In this document: one piece after another, positions 1-6,193 of the stretch | Position numbering within the stretch: the first letter of the stretch is position 1 | How the letters are laid out: every line of letters begins with the position of its first letter | Assembly (NCBI GenBank): GCA_016765515.1 | Contig: JAESPT010000086.1 | Span: forward strand, 1-7,098 | Reading direction: 5' to 3' | Source: Sneathiella sp. | Lineage (GTDB): Bacteria; Pseudomonadota; Alphaproteobacteria; Sneathiellales; Sneathiellaceae | DNA: 7,098 bases | Made by a program: the position numbers and the translations under genes | Notes under the pieces: model-generated | Told to the model about the DNA's origin: nothing | The model's database searches: none | What the model saw: the letters and a program-made list of their open reading frames with translations, nothing else

Positions 1-854
1 GGTCGCCGCCGAATGCGTACCCGTTTGACTTTGCGGGGGTCAGCATCAATTATTTCAAAGTCTAAACCACTGGAATGGGGGATTATTTCGCCGCGTGCAG
101 GGATATGGCCCGCTATTTGAAAGACAAGCCCACCGTCGGTGTCAACTTCATCGTCTTCCTCTTCGGGCAGCAAATCGATATCGAGCATTCCTTCCAGCTC
201 AAGAATAGACGCGCGCGCGTCCGCTTCTATTGTTCCGTTGCCGGATACAGAGATTAACGGCCCTTCCTGTTCGTCATGCTCGTCTTCAATATCACCAACA
301 ATTTCCTCGACCAGATCCTCAATCGTAACCAGCCCGTCAATTCCTCCATACTCATCGACAACATTTGCCATGTGAATGTGCGTCGCTCGCATCCGAAGCA
401 ACAAATCCTGAACTGTCATTGAAGGAGGCACAAACAGAATTTCTCTTCGAAAGTTCTGCCAATTGGTTTTTTCCGGTTGCCCCCAAAAATTTATGAGATC
501 CTTGATGTGAAACATACCGATGACATTATCGAGATTTTCTTCAAATACGGGTAGCCTGGAATGGTTTGTTTCCCCAAACCGTATCACCAGTTGATCCAAA
601 GTCATTGATATATCGATCGCTTCAATGTCCGCCCGCGGTATCATCACGTCTCGGACACTCAGGTCCCTGATGCTCAAGATATTGGTCAGCATGGCTTTTT
701 CAGAAGGATTTATTGCCTGCTCAGGATTGTCATGTTCTTCAATAAGTTCTTCAAGTGTTGACCGTACACTGCTGTCCATTTGAGAGCTGATGCCAAAAAT
801 TTTCAATATGTTGTGGAAAAAGCCTTTGCTTGATCCATTCACGGTCTCTTTCAC
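1..854 (-). CDS. corC: CorC/HlyC-family CBS-domain protein (3' end outside window)
   Basis: This is a soluble CorC/YbeX protein, a family linked to magnesium/cobalt efflux and, in E. coli, to ribosome-associated functions with YbeY/YbeZ. Numbering from GTG 854, an N-terminal segment (SKGFF, about 17-21) is followed by VMIPRAD (about 70-76), which opens a CBS pair. The second CBS domain contains the signature [21 protein letters not shown] starting near 167. A CorC_HlyC C-terminal domain follows, with an acidic loop ([12 protein letters not shown]) and GHIPARGE. There is no DUF21 membrane domain. About 283 residues are visible against about 290 for E. coli CorC, so only a short tail is missing. 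The start is uncertain: ATG 896 is in frame and encodes MTDDLSK, resembling the MSDDNS start of E. coli CorC, but TAA at 873-875 interrupts it. GTG 854, GTG 842 and ATG 779 are the remaining starts, none with a good ribosome binding site. It lies just after ybeY; lnt probably follows. The family call is secure; the start is not. Confidence 0.9.
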   Translation of the reverse strand, partial: MKETVNGSSKGFFHNILKIFGISSQMDSSVRSTLEELIEEHDNPEQAINPSEKAMLTNILSIRDLSVRDVMIPRADIEAIDISMTLDQLVIRFGETNHSRLPVFEENLDNVIGMFHIKDLINFWGQPEKTNWQNFRREILFVPPSMTVQDLLLRMRATHIHMANVVDEYGGIDGLVTIEDLVEEIVGDIEDEHDEQEGPLISVSGNGTIEADARASILELEGMLDIDLLPEEEDDEVDTDGGLVFQIAGHIPARGEIIPHSSGLDFEIIDADPRKVKRVRIRRR

Positions 855-872
855 TTTTTCAGTCGGTAGATT

Positions 873-896
873 TTATTTCGATAAATCGTCGGTCAT
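873..896 (-). other. Interrupted natural-looking corC start: ATG plus 6 codons then TAA
   Basis: ATG at 896 lies five bases after the ybeY stop and encodes MTDDLSK followed by TAA, in the same frame as corC. The peptide resembles the N terminus of E. coli CorC, so it is probably the ancestral start, cut off by a nonsense codon (for example CAA to TAA). It could also be a short leader from which ribosomes restart at GTG 854 or 842. A GGGAG sequence inside the ybeY end lies about 16 bases upstream, too far to be an ideal ribosome binding site. Confidence 0.5.
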
Positions 897-901
897 TTTC
901 G

Positions 902-1525
902 CTACTGATCTACTCCCTTTAAACATTCGTCGACCCGATAAGGGTTTATAATATCCATTTTCCCCAGTATTTGAACTTCCAGTGCTTCCATAATCTCCGC
1001 CTCCTCATCGGTAATATGATCATAGCCAATCAAGTGCAGGATGCCGTGGACCGTTAAATGAGCAAGATGATTTAAGACACTTTTATTTTGCTCGACAGCC
1101 TCTCGGTGGATTGTCTCCTCGGCAAAGACAATATCCCCCAAAGTCAGCGGTTCTCCGAAAGAAACAGTGTTCACCAGGGTCTCTTCCGTAAGGTCTGTAT
1201 CCGGAAAGGAAAGCACATTGGTCGCTGAGTTCTTTGATCGATAGTCCCGATTTAGGGTCTGAATACGCGCATCATCTGTAAAGAGAACGCTTATTTCCAC
1301 TGCGGAGGACGGCTGTACATTTTTGAGATCGAGCTCAATTAACACGTCTTCCATGGTGAGGAATACGATCTCTTCAATCCAAGGGCGAAGAGAGGTCGTT
1401 GTTTCTAGCCAACAATTGTCATCGATGGATATGTCGATTTGACAATTAAAAGGAAGCGGAGCGTGAGATGATGATAACAAAATTTCAGTATTCACTTTAG
1501 TGGTAAATGTTTTTAGCTCACTCAA
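902..1525 (-). CDS. ybeY: Endoribonuclease YbeY (rRNA maturation factor)
   Basis: YbeY is a zinc-dependent single-strand endoribonuclease needed for 16S rRNA 3'-end maturation and 70S ribosome quality control. The diagnostic motif HGILHLIGYDH is present, giving metal ligands H160, H164 and H170. Other family blocks visible are LFTDDARIQTLNRDYR (81-96), ATNVLSFP (101-108) and LGDIVFAEE (129-137). The conserved fold begins at IDISIDD (30-36). At 207 residues this reading is longer than the E. coli protein (about 155) because the only start choices are non-ATG: TTG 1525, directly after an in-frame TAA, GTG 1495 (residue 11) or TTG 1480 (residue 16). None has a strong ribosome binding site; a weak GGA precedes TTG 1525. 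It lies 53 bases after ybeZ, without a visible terminator between them, and its stop is five bases from ATG 896 of the corC frame. Identity is certain; the N terminus is not. Confidence 0.95.
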   Translation of the reverse strand: MSELKTFTTKVNTEILLSSSHAPLPFNCQIDISIDDNCWLETTTSLRPWIEEIVFLTMEDVLIELDLKNVQPSSAVEISVLFTDDARIQTLNRDYRSKNSATNVLSFPDTDLTEETLVNTVSFGEPLTLGDIVFAEETIHREAVEQNKSVLNHLAHLTVHGILHLIGYDHITDEEAEIMEALEVQILGKMDIINPYRVDECLKGVDQ

Positions 1526-1578
1526 TTATTCCGGTCAGGAATTTTGGGCGGCTTTTCCGAAGGTTTTAAACAGATCAA

Positions 1579-2628
1579 TTATGTTTTAAGGTTGAGTTTC
1601 TTTTCCCTTTCATGTTCGCCGTATGCACGAACAATACGGGTTACAAGCTGATGGCGAACCACATCGGTTTCACCAAAATTAATAAAATCAACACCCTTGA
1701 CGCCTTGAAGAATTTTTACAGCCTCTTGTAGGCCGGACCTCATTCCCAGCGGTAAATCAACCTGAGAAAGATCGCCAGTAACGGCCATTCTGGAATTCTC
1801 TCCCATTCGGGTAAGCAACATCTTCATTTGAACCGGGGTTGTATTTTGTGCTTCATCCAAAATAATAGCCGCGTTGGAAAGAGTTCTGCCGCGCATGAAA
1901 GCCAGCGCAGCGACTTCAATTTCACCGTTTTCGAGGCGCTTTACGACTTCCTCTGCTGGGAGCATGTCATAGAGGGCATCATATAAAGGGCGAAGATAAG
2001 GGTCGATTTTATCGCGCATGTCGCCAGGCAGGAAGCCTAGTTTTTCCCCGGCTTCTACCGCTGGGCGGGCCAAGATGATGCGGTCTACCTGGTTCTCAAT
2101 TAACATGGAGACGGCATTGGCAACAGCAAGATAGGTTTTCCCGGTTCCCGCAGGTCCCAATCCAAATACGAGTTCATGCTTTCTCAAAGAATTGACGTAA
2201 TAGGCCTGGTTTGTGGAGCGCGGTGTAATCCGCCGCCGTTTGGTAACAATCATACTTGCGGTTCCAGCGACTGAACCCCGGCTTCCATCTGCTGCGGGCA
2301 GGTCTCTTGCCATCCGAATAGCCGCATCCACTTCCCCCTCTGTAACCTCAAGTCCCTGCTGCAGCCGGGAATAGAGATCAAGTATGACCTGCTTGGTGAC
2401 CGATTGATTGGCAGCGGTACCGGATATGGCCATTTTATTGCCACGCGGTGTTACTGTTACTTTAAGTCCTTGCTCAATCCGGGCCAAATAGCGGTCGTGT
2501 TCACCGACCAGCTGTGCCAAAAGGTGATTATCGTCAAATTCAAGAACGGTCACTTTTCCATTTTTTTTGGAAGAGGAGCTGGCGGGTAGGTCAGAGCTTT
2601 GTTGTGACACATTTTTTCCTAGTTTCAT
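1579..2628 (-). CDS. ybeZ: PhoH-family P-loop ATPase (YbeZ/PhoL type)
   Basis: This is a cytoplasmic PhoH-family NTPase, the usual genetic partner of YbeY and thought to act in RNA or ribosome metabolism as a helicase-like ATPase. Its precise substrate is not settled. The N-terminal third (about 25-110) is a KH-like region containing PRGNKMAISG (61-70). The PhoH core begins near TPRSTNQAYYV (135-145). Walker A is GPAGTGKT (158-165), followed by LARPAVEAGEKLGFLPGD (186-203). Walker B is IILDEAQN (255-262), then TGDLSQVDLP (284-293) and the terminal DVVRHQLVTRIVRAYGEHE. The length of 349 residues is normal. The ATG start overlaps the miaB stop as ATGA (2625-2628) and has no clear ribosome binding site of its own, suggesting translational coupling to miaB. 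The first 24 residues are low-complexity and serine-rich. It could be annotated phoH or phoL; its place between miaB and ybeY makes YbeZ the right orthologue. Confidence 0.96.
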   Translation of the reverse strand: MKLGKNVSQQSSDLPASSSSKKNGKVTVLEFDDNHLLAQLVGEHDRYLARIEQGLKVTVTPRGNKMAISGTAANQSVTKQVILDLYSRLQQGLEVTEGEVDAAIRMARDLPAADGSRGSVAGTASMIVTKRRRITPRSTNQAYYVNSLRKHELVFGLGPAGTGKTYLAVANAVSMLIENQVDRIILARPAVEAGEKLGFLPGDMRDKIDPYLRPLYDALYDMLPAEEVVKRLENGEIEVAALAFMRGRTLSNAAIILDEAQNTTPVQMKMLLTRMGENSRMAVTGDLSQVDLPLGMRSGLQEAVKILQGVKGVDFINFGETDVVRHQLVTRIVRAYGEHEREKKLNLKT

Positions 2629-3986
2629 GCGGCGTCTGCAATGCTGCCGGGTTTCAGCTTGCCACGGAGTGAGTTGGCATTGCCTTCTTCAATAATAATT
2701 TTAGCGATTCGCCCAATTCTGTGAGGTGGGGACTGAAGATAGACGGATTGCATATAGGGGCTGCGCCCGATCAGCTGGCCTTCTCTTTTTCCTTCCCGTT
2801 CCAGAAGAACAGATATTTCTTTTCCTTCGAAGGATTTGTTGAAATTGAGTTGCTGTTCGTTCAATAGGGCCTGTAATCGTGACAGGCGCTCAGATTTTAC
2901 ATCTTCAGGAATCATCTGTCCATCAAGAGCAGCGGCAGGAGTACCCGGGCGCGGACTGTATTTGAAGCTGTAGGCTTGTGCATATTCAACATCCCGGATC
3001 AACTGAAGGGTCTCTTCAAAATCTTTGTCCGTTTCGCCGGGAAAACCAACAATAAAATCACCCGATAGGGCAAGGTCCGGCCGGTAAGATCGAAGTTTTT
3101 CAATAATACGCCGATATTGCGCGCCCGTATGGCGGCGATTCATGGCTTCCAAAATTTTATCGGAACCGGCCTGAACAGGAAGATGCAGATAAGGCATCAG
3201 GATATCCACGTCCCGATGAGCCTCACAAAGATCCTCTGTCATCTCAAGTGGATGAGAGGTTGTATAGCGGAGCCTTTCCAACCCCTCTAGCTCTGCCAGT
3301 TCATATATCAGCCGTGCAAGGGAGGCGGATTGTCCATTTGGTCCGACGCCGTGATAGGCATTCACATTCTGTCCAAGGAGCGTAATTTCCCTGGTTCCGG
3401 CAGCAATCATTCGTTTTGCTTCCGACACAATATCTGATGTGGGACGAGAAAATTCCGCGCCGCGGGTATAGGGAACCACGCAGAAGGCACAAAATTTATC
3501 GCATCCTTCCTGGACTGTGAGAAAAGCACTCAGATTTTTGTCGATCGCTTCGTCCGGTAGATAGTCAAATTTTGGTTCTATCGGGAAGTTCGTCTCCAGA
3601 ATGTGGCCAGAACCACGGGCGGCTTCGGCCAGCATTTCTGGAAGTTTGTGGTAGGATTGAGGTCCAAATACCATATCGACATAAGAGGCACGTTTCATGA
3701 TTTCGGCGCCTTCGGCTTGCGCAACACAGCCGGCGACCGCGATAATCATGTCCCCTTTATCCGCTTTCTGTTTTGCCTGTTTCATATTGCGCAGACGGCC
3801 AAGTTCGGAAAATGTTTTTTCCGATGCCTTTTCACGAATATGACAGGTGTTCAATATTGCCATATCGGCATTATTGGGTTGATCTGTCAGGGTGTATCCT
3901 AGGGGGGATAAAATATCGGCCATACGGGCAGAATCGTAGACGTTCATCTGACAACCGTATGTGGAAATATAAAGCTTCTTGGTCAC
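2625..3986 (-). CDS. miaB: tRNA-2-methylthio-N6-dimethylallyladenosine synthase MiaB
   Basis: MiaB is a radical-SAM methylthiotransferase that converts i6A37 to ms2i6A37 in tRNAs reading UNN codons, using two [4Fe-4S] clusters. Numbering from GTG 3986 (453 residues), the UPF0004 domain supplies cysteines C12 (STYGCQMN), C48 (NTCHIREKA) and C87 (VAGCVAQ). The radical-SAM cluster is C162, C166 and C169 in EGCDKFCAFCVVPYTRG. LLGQNVNAY, LRYTTSHP, HLPVQAGSD and DFIVGFPGET follow in the expected order. A TRAM domain (LLEREGKREGQLIGRSPYMQ) closes the protein. The frame can be extended to GTG 4031, but GTG 3986 places the family-typical KKLYISTYGCQMN at the N terminus and has GAGGA three bases upstream. 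The following ybeZ ATG overlaps the stop. A 162-base gap separates miaB from plsC, so it may have its own promoter heading the miaB-ybeZ-ybeY-corC unit. Confidence 0.97.
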   Translation of the reverse strand: MTKKLYISTYGCQMNVYDSARMADILSPLGYTLTDQPNNADMAILNTCHIREKASEKTFSELGRLRNMKQAKQKADKGDMIIAVAGCVAQAEGAEIMKRASYVDMVFGPQSYHKLPEMLAEAARGSGHILETNFPIEPKFDYLPDEAIDKNLSAFLTVQEGCDKFCAFCVVPYTRGAEFSRPTSDIVSEAKRMIAAGTREITLLGQNVNAYHGVGPNGQSASLARLIYELAELEGLERLRYTTSHPLEMTEDLCEAHRDVDILMPYLHLPVQAGSDKILEAMNRRHTGAQYRRIIEKLRSYRPDLALSGDFIVGFPGETDKDFEETLQLIRDVEYAQAYSFKYSPRPGTPAAALDGQMIPEDVKSERLSRLQALLNEQQLNFNKSFEGKEISVLLEREGKREGQLIGRSPYMQSVYLQSPPHRIGRIAKIIIEEGNANSLRGKLKPGSIADAA

Positions 3987-3989
3987 TAT

Positions 3990-3994
3990 TCCTC
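3990..3994 (-). promoter_or_regulatory. Ribosome binding site deciding the miaB GTG start
   Basis: GAGGA on the minus strand lies three bases before GTG 3986. It is the only good Shine-Dalgarno match near the 5' end of miaB, whereas the upstream in-frame GTG 4031 has none. The spacing is shorter than usual. Confidence 0.5.
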
Positions 3995-4042
3995 GCTGAC
4001 CATAATCGTCATAAAAATATTGAGAGCACACTGCTCTATCAG

Positions 4043-4048
4043 AATATA
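4043..4048 (-). promoter_or_regulatory. Weak -10-like hexamer upstream of miaB
   Basis: TATATT on the minus strand matches the sigma70 -10 consensus at 5 of 6 positions and lies about 57 bases before the miaB GTG. No matching -35 hexamer is found 16-18 bases upstream, so this is only a possible promoter element. A perfect TTGACA occurs at 4143-4148, but the best-spaced hexamer after it (TACTTA, 4121-4126) is a poor -10. Confidence 0.2.
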
Positions 4049-4097
4049 CTTTCTCTTTCTTATCAGGATTCTTTTACAGAGTGAAGGAATTGATGAG

Positions 4098-4149
4098 AAA
4101 AGTCACTTTTTGCACTACTTTAAGTAGTTAGTTCGTTGATTTTGTCAAC
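4098..4149 (-). repeat. Three short dyads in the plsC-miaB gap (candidate operator region)
   Basis: Three separate inverted repeats lie in a row, described here on the plus strand. AAAAGT-C-ACTTTT is at 4098-4110, ACTACTT-T-AAGTAGT at 4114-4128, and GTTGA-TTTTG-TCAAC at 4135-4149; the last overlaps the plsC stop codon. Their centres are 17 and 21 bases apart. The third contains a perfect TTGACA on the minus strand. None is followed by a T run, and the first two have one-base spacers, so they look more like protein-binding dyads than terminators. The 162-base gap holds no gene. Confidence 0.4.
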
Positions 4150-4931
4150 TATAACTCTGGTCGATCTGTGAGCGCTCTGGACAAACCCTTGGTAATTGTC
4201 AGTTGGCAATCAATCGCCATCTTTTTTCGGCTCTCGTATTCTTTGATTGTAATGGGCGCATGAAAGCGAAGTTCTGCCGTTACACTTCCTGTTTTTAAAA
4301 AATTCCAAATATGCCCCAACAAAGGCTCATTGCCGACCCAGGCAACGGCAATCATGGTGCCGCGGGTCATCATCAGATTATCCATTTGACTGTAGGCGAG
4401 AGTCACAGGCTGCACAGTAAGGGGAGTATCGCCTTCATATTGTTCGGCGAGCGCAAAATAGGTACTCTTGAATTTCTGAATAATGATGCCGTTGGAAGAC
4501 GTTCCCTCAGGAAACAGAAAGATGCTGTCACCTTGTTGAAGATGCAGTTGCATGTCATCTTTATGGGTTTTCACGGAGGGGCGTGTTTGGGCAATGAAAA
4601 TTGTTTGTTGTAATCTGGAGAATGTGCCGAAAAGAGGATAATCTTCCACTTCGGTTCTTGCTACAAAACTCCCCTTCATGGTTTTTCCGACGACTGGAAT
4701 ATCAAGCCAGGAGATGTGATTGAGCACGAATAAAGTTGGTTTATCAGTTGAAGGAATGCCATGGGTAATGACGCGGACCCGAAGCAGGCGGCATATTCCG
4801 TTATGATAAATTTGTGGAAGTAGGTAACGTTTTTTTGGCAAAAATTGCAAAATGAACAGTTGTAGCGGGATCAGTGCAACTGTCCACAGAAGTGCAATCA
4901 GAACGACAAAAAAGGAGCGAATGATGGTCAT
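4149..4931 (-). CDS. plsC: 1-acyl-sn-glycerol-3-phosphate acyltransferase (PlsC family)
   Basis: This is a membrane-associated acyltransferase of the LPLAT/PlsC family, expected to acylate lysophosphatidic acid to phosphatidic acid using acyl-ACP or acyl-CoA. A hydrophobic N-terminal segment (about 4-30, SFFVVLIALLWTVALIPLQL) anchors it to the inner membrane and is followed by LPKKR. The catalytic HX4D motif is NHISWLD, with H72 and D77. Substrate-binding blocks follow: VARTEVEDYPLFG (90-102) and the glycerophosphate-binding FPEGTSSNG (140-148). The 260-residue length is normal. ATG 4931 has AGG about eight bases upstream. The gene starts 36 bases after fur and probably shares its transcript. 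Some alphaproteobacterial PlsC-like proteins are lyso-ornithine-lipid acyltransferases (OlsA), and this cannot be excluded from sequence alone; no OlsB-type partner is present in the window. The family call is firm and the exact substrate is inferred. Confidence 0.9.
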   Translation of the reverse strand: MTIIRSFFVVLIALLWTVALIPLQLFILQFLPKKRYLLPQIYHNGICRLLRVRVITHGIPSTDKPTLFVLNHISWLDIPVVGKTMKGSFVARTEVEDYPLFGTFSRLQQTIFIAQTRPSVKTHKDDMQLHLQQGDSIFLFPEGTSSNGIIIQKFKSTYFALAEQYEGDTPLTVQPVTLAYSQMDNLMMTRGTMIAVAWVGNEPLLGHIWNFLKTGSVTAELRFHAPITIKEYESRKKMAIDCQLTITKGLSRALTDRPEL

Positions 4932-4967
4932 GAATTTGCCTGGCTACACAATGATCGCGTCGTCAGT

Positions 4968-5453
4968 CTATAGATCTTTCTTGTGAAGTGTTGTTTGGTT
5001 GATTTTGACCAGGGATTCTTCCGGTGAGACGTCTTTGACAAAATGTCCTTTGATGGGTTTGCCATAGAGTTCCAGTCGGTGATCAACAAGCTCGTAACCA
5101 AGCTCGCTGGCGATCAACCTTTGTAATTCTTCAATTTTTTCACTGCTAAATTCGATGACCTGTCCTGTTTCTACATTGATCAGGTGATCATGATGCTGAT
5201 CAGAAACTTCTTCATAACGGGCGCGGCCATCGCCGAAATCATGGCGTTCCAGAATACCGTTCTCTTCAAACATACGCACTGTTCTATAGACGGTTGAAAT
5301 ACTAATAGTGTTGTCGACGTCTGACGCTCTCTTGTAAACGAGCTCAACATCCGGATGATCGTGGGATTCAGACATAACGCGCGCGATCACACGGCGCTGT
5401 TCTGTCATACGCAATCCTTTATCCACACAAAGCTGTTCCAGTCGGGATGGCAT
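4968..5453 (-). CDS. fur: Fur-family metal-responsive transcriptional repressor (Fur/Mur type)
   Basis: This is a Fur-family dimeric repressor that binds DNA when loaded with Fe(II) or Mn(II). The winged-helix domain spans about 1-80, with GLRMTEQRRVIARVM (13-27) and the recognition-helix region ISISTVYRTVRMFEENGILERH (50-71). The metal-binding and dimerisation half carries H31/H33, H71, HHDH (87-90) and H125. The usual CxxC structural-zinc pair after HHDHLI is replaced by N and T (LINVETGQ), and the only cysteine is C9. This is, as far as I recall, usual for alphaproteobacterial Fur/Mur. It has HHDH rather than the HHH haem motif of Irr, so Irr is unlikely. Length is 161 residues. ATG 5453 has GAGG about seven bases upstream. 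A Fur half-box lies in its upstream region, consistent with autoregulation. Whether it senses iron (Fur) or manganese (Mur) cannot be read from the sequence. Confidence 0.92.
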   Translation of the reverse strand: MPSRLEQLCVDKGLRMTEQRRVIARVMSESHDHPDVELVYKRASDVDNTISISTVYRTVRMFEENGILERHDFGDGRARYEEVSDQHHDHLINVETGQVIEFSSEKIEELQRLIASELGYELVDHRLELYGKPIKGHFVKDVSPEESLVKINQTTLHKKDL

Positions 5454-5482
5454 TCAGGGGCCTCGATTAAATAACTGCAGAC

Positions 5483-5490
5483 TCATTATC
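5483..5490 (-). promoter_or_regulatory. Possible Fur half-box and -10 in the fur upstream region
   Basis: GATAATGA on the minus strand is identical to the first eight bases of the E. coli Fur consensus, but the second half is poorly matched (about 10 of 19 overall). GATAAT is also a 5/6 match to a -10 hexamer, with TTCATA 15 bases upstream (5506-5511) as a weak -35. The site is about 30 bases before the fur ATG, where an autoregulatory operator would be expected. The rest of the 87-base mucR-fur gap shows no terminator. Confidence 0.25.
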
Positions 5491-5540
5491 GTTGGGCCAA
5501 TCCTATATGAATTACGGAACTTGAACCAGAGGAGAAACGC

Positions 5541-5957
5541 CTATGTGGCAACTGTTTTTTTCCGGCGTGTCCCCAGACCAATTTTTTTGGCGAGATTGCG
5601 GCGCTGGTTTGCATAATTTGGAGCAACCATCGGATAATCAGAAGGAAGCCCCCACCGCTGACGATATTCTTCCGGTGTCATATTATAGGCTGTTTTAAGG
5701 TGGCGTTTAAGCATTTTGAGCTTTTTGCCATCTTCCAGACACACGATAAAATCCGGTTGCACCGATTTGCGAATTGACGTCGCAGGCTGTGGCCGATCAC
5801 TCACAGGCTCTGACGTGCTTACATTGGACAGAGTGGAGTAAACTTCTCGAATTAAGCCAGTGATTTCGCCGGTATCCATTGTATTCCGAGACAAGTGAGA
5901 AGTTACAATGTCTGTCGTGAGAGCGAGAAGCTCCATTTTCTCGATTTTGTCAGACAC
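5541..5957 (-). CDS. mucR: MucR/Ros-family transcriptional regulator
   Basis: MucR proteins are small zinc-finger-fold regulators, often H-NS-like silencers of AT-rich DNA, that control exopolysaccharide, motility, cell-cycle or virulence genes in Alphaproteobacteria. Numbering from GTG 5957 (138 residues), the N-terminal oligomerisation part is MSDKIEKMELLALTTDIVTS (1-20). A polar linker (47-67) leads to the DNA-binding domain PDFIVCLEDGKKL (68-80), LKRHLKTAYNMTPEEYRQRWGL and DYPMVAPNYANQRR, with a basic tail IGLGTRRKK. In the finger, C73 and H86 are kept, D76 replaces the second Ros cysteine (normal for MucR), and A90-Y91 replaces the last histidine. The frame extends upstream to TTG 6029, but the family N terminus begins at the GTG, which has GGAGG ten bases before it. 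It lies between rimI and fur with its own long AT-rich upstream region, suggesting independent, possibly autoregulated, transcription. Confidence 0.93.
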   Translation of the reverse strand: MSDKIEKMELLALTTDIVTSHLSRNTMDTGEITGLIREVYSTLSNVSTSEPVSDRPQPATSIRKSVQPDFIVCLEDGKKLKMLKRHLKTAYNMTPEEYRQRWGLPSDYPMVAPNYANQRRNLAKKIGLGTRRKKTVAT

Positions 5958-5967
5958 CTTTTCTATT

Positions 5968-5972
5968 CCTCC
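5968..5972 (-). promoter_or_regulatory. Ribosome binding site for the mucR GTG start
   Basis: GGAGG on the minus strand lies ten bases before GTG 5957. It supports that codon over the upstream in-frame TTG 6029, which would add 24 residues unlike the family (MTYYCTYYQH). Confidence 0.6.
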
Positions 5973-6049
5973 ATTTAAAAGTTCGCTGCCTTGTAGTGTA
6001 TGTTGGTAATATGTGCAATAGTAGGTCAAGAATAAAGAGCATTTTTAAA

Positions 6050-6077
6050 AAAATACATACTATTTCGATGTAGTCAA
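6050..6077 (-). promoter_or_regulatory. Candidate sigma70-type promoter of mucR
   Basis: On the minus strand, TTGACT (6072-6077, 5/6 to the -35 consensus) is followed after 16 bases by TATTTT (6050-6055, 4/6 to the -10 consensus). It would give a leader of roughly 85 bases before the mucR GTG. The surrounding 6030-6193 gap is very AT-rich, has T-A steps of the kind MucR proteins bind, and carries a dyad across the -35. No gene or convincing terminator is visible in this gap. Confidence 0.35.
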
Positions 6078-6084
6078 TTACATC
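6067..6084. repeat. 18-base dyad over the mucR -35 region (candidate operator)
   Basis: GATGTA-GTCAAT-TACATC is a perfect six-base inverted repeat around a six-base centre that includes the putative -35 TTGACT on the minus strand. An 18-base symmetrical site over a -35 is a typical repressor-operator geometry. The binding protein is unknown. Confidence 0.4.
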
Positions 6085-6193
6085 AGTACTTTATTTTTCA
6101 CCCAGCTTTGGAAATTATTTGATTTTACTGCTAATATTAGTGTTCTAGTTTTTGTCGTTTAATTGGTCTCTTTTTAGCGTCTTGCCTTGGCAA

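Noticed and set aside
139..375. Plus-strand serine-rich open frame antisense to corC
   Set aside because: It is the complement of the acidic Asp/Glu-rich C-terminal half of CorC; low-complexity serine runs are the expected shadow, and no promoter or family signature is present.
3603..4084. Plus-strand open frames antisense to miaB
   Set aside because: They overlap the highly conserved MiaB N-terminal cysteine region on the other strand and show no recognisable domain.
4114..4128. ACTACTTTAAGTAGT considered as the plsC terminator
   Set aside because: The stem is AT-rich and no T run follows in the transcribed direction.
4968..5453. Irr rather than Fur/Mur
   Set aside because: The central motif is HHDH, not the HHH haem-binding motif of Irr, and the protein fits the alphaproteobacterial Fur/Mur pattern.
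6182..6193. TTGCC-TT-GGCAA just after rimI considered as a terminator
   Set aside because: The stem is only 4-5 pairs with a two-base loop and there is no T tract after it on the minus strand.
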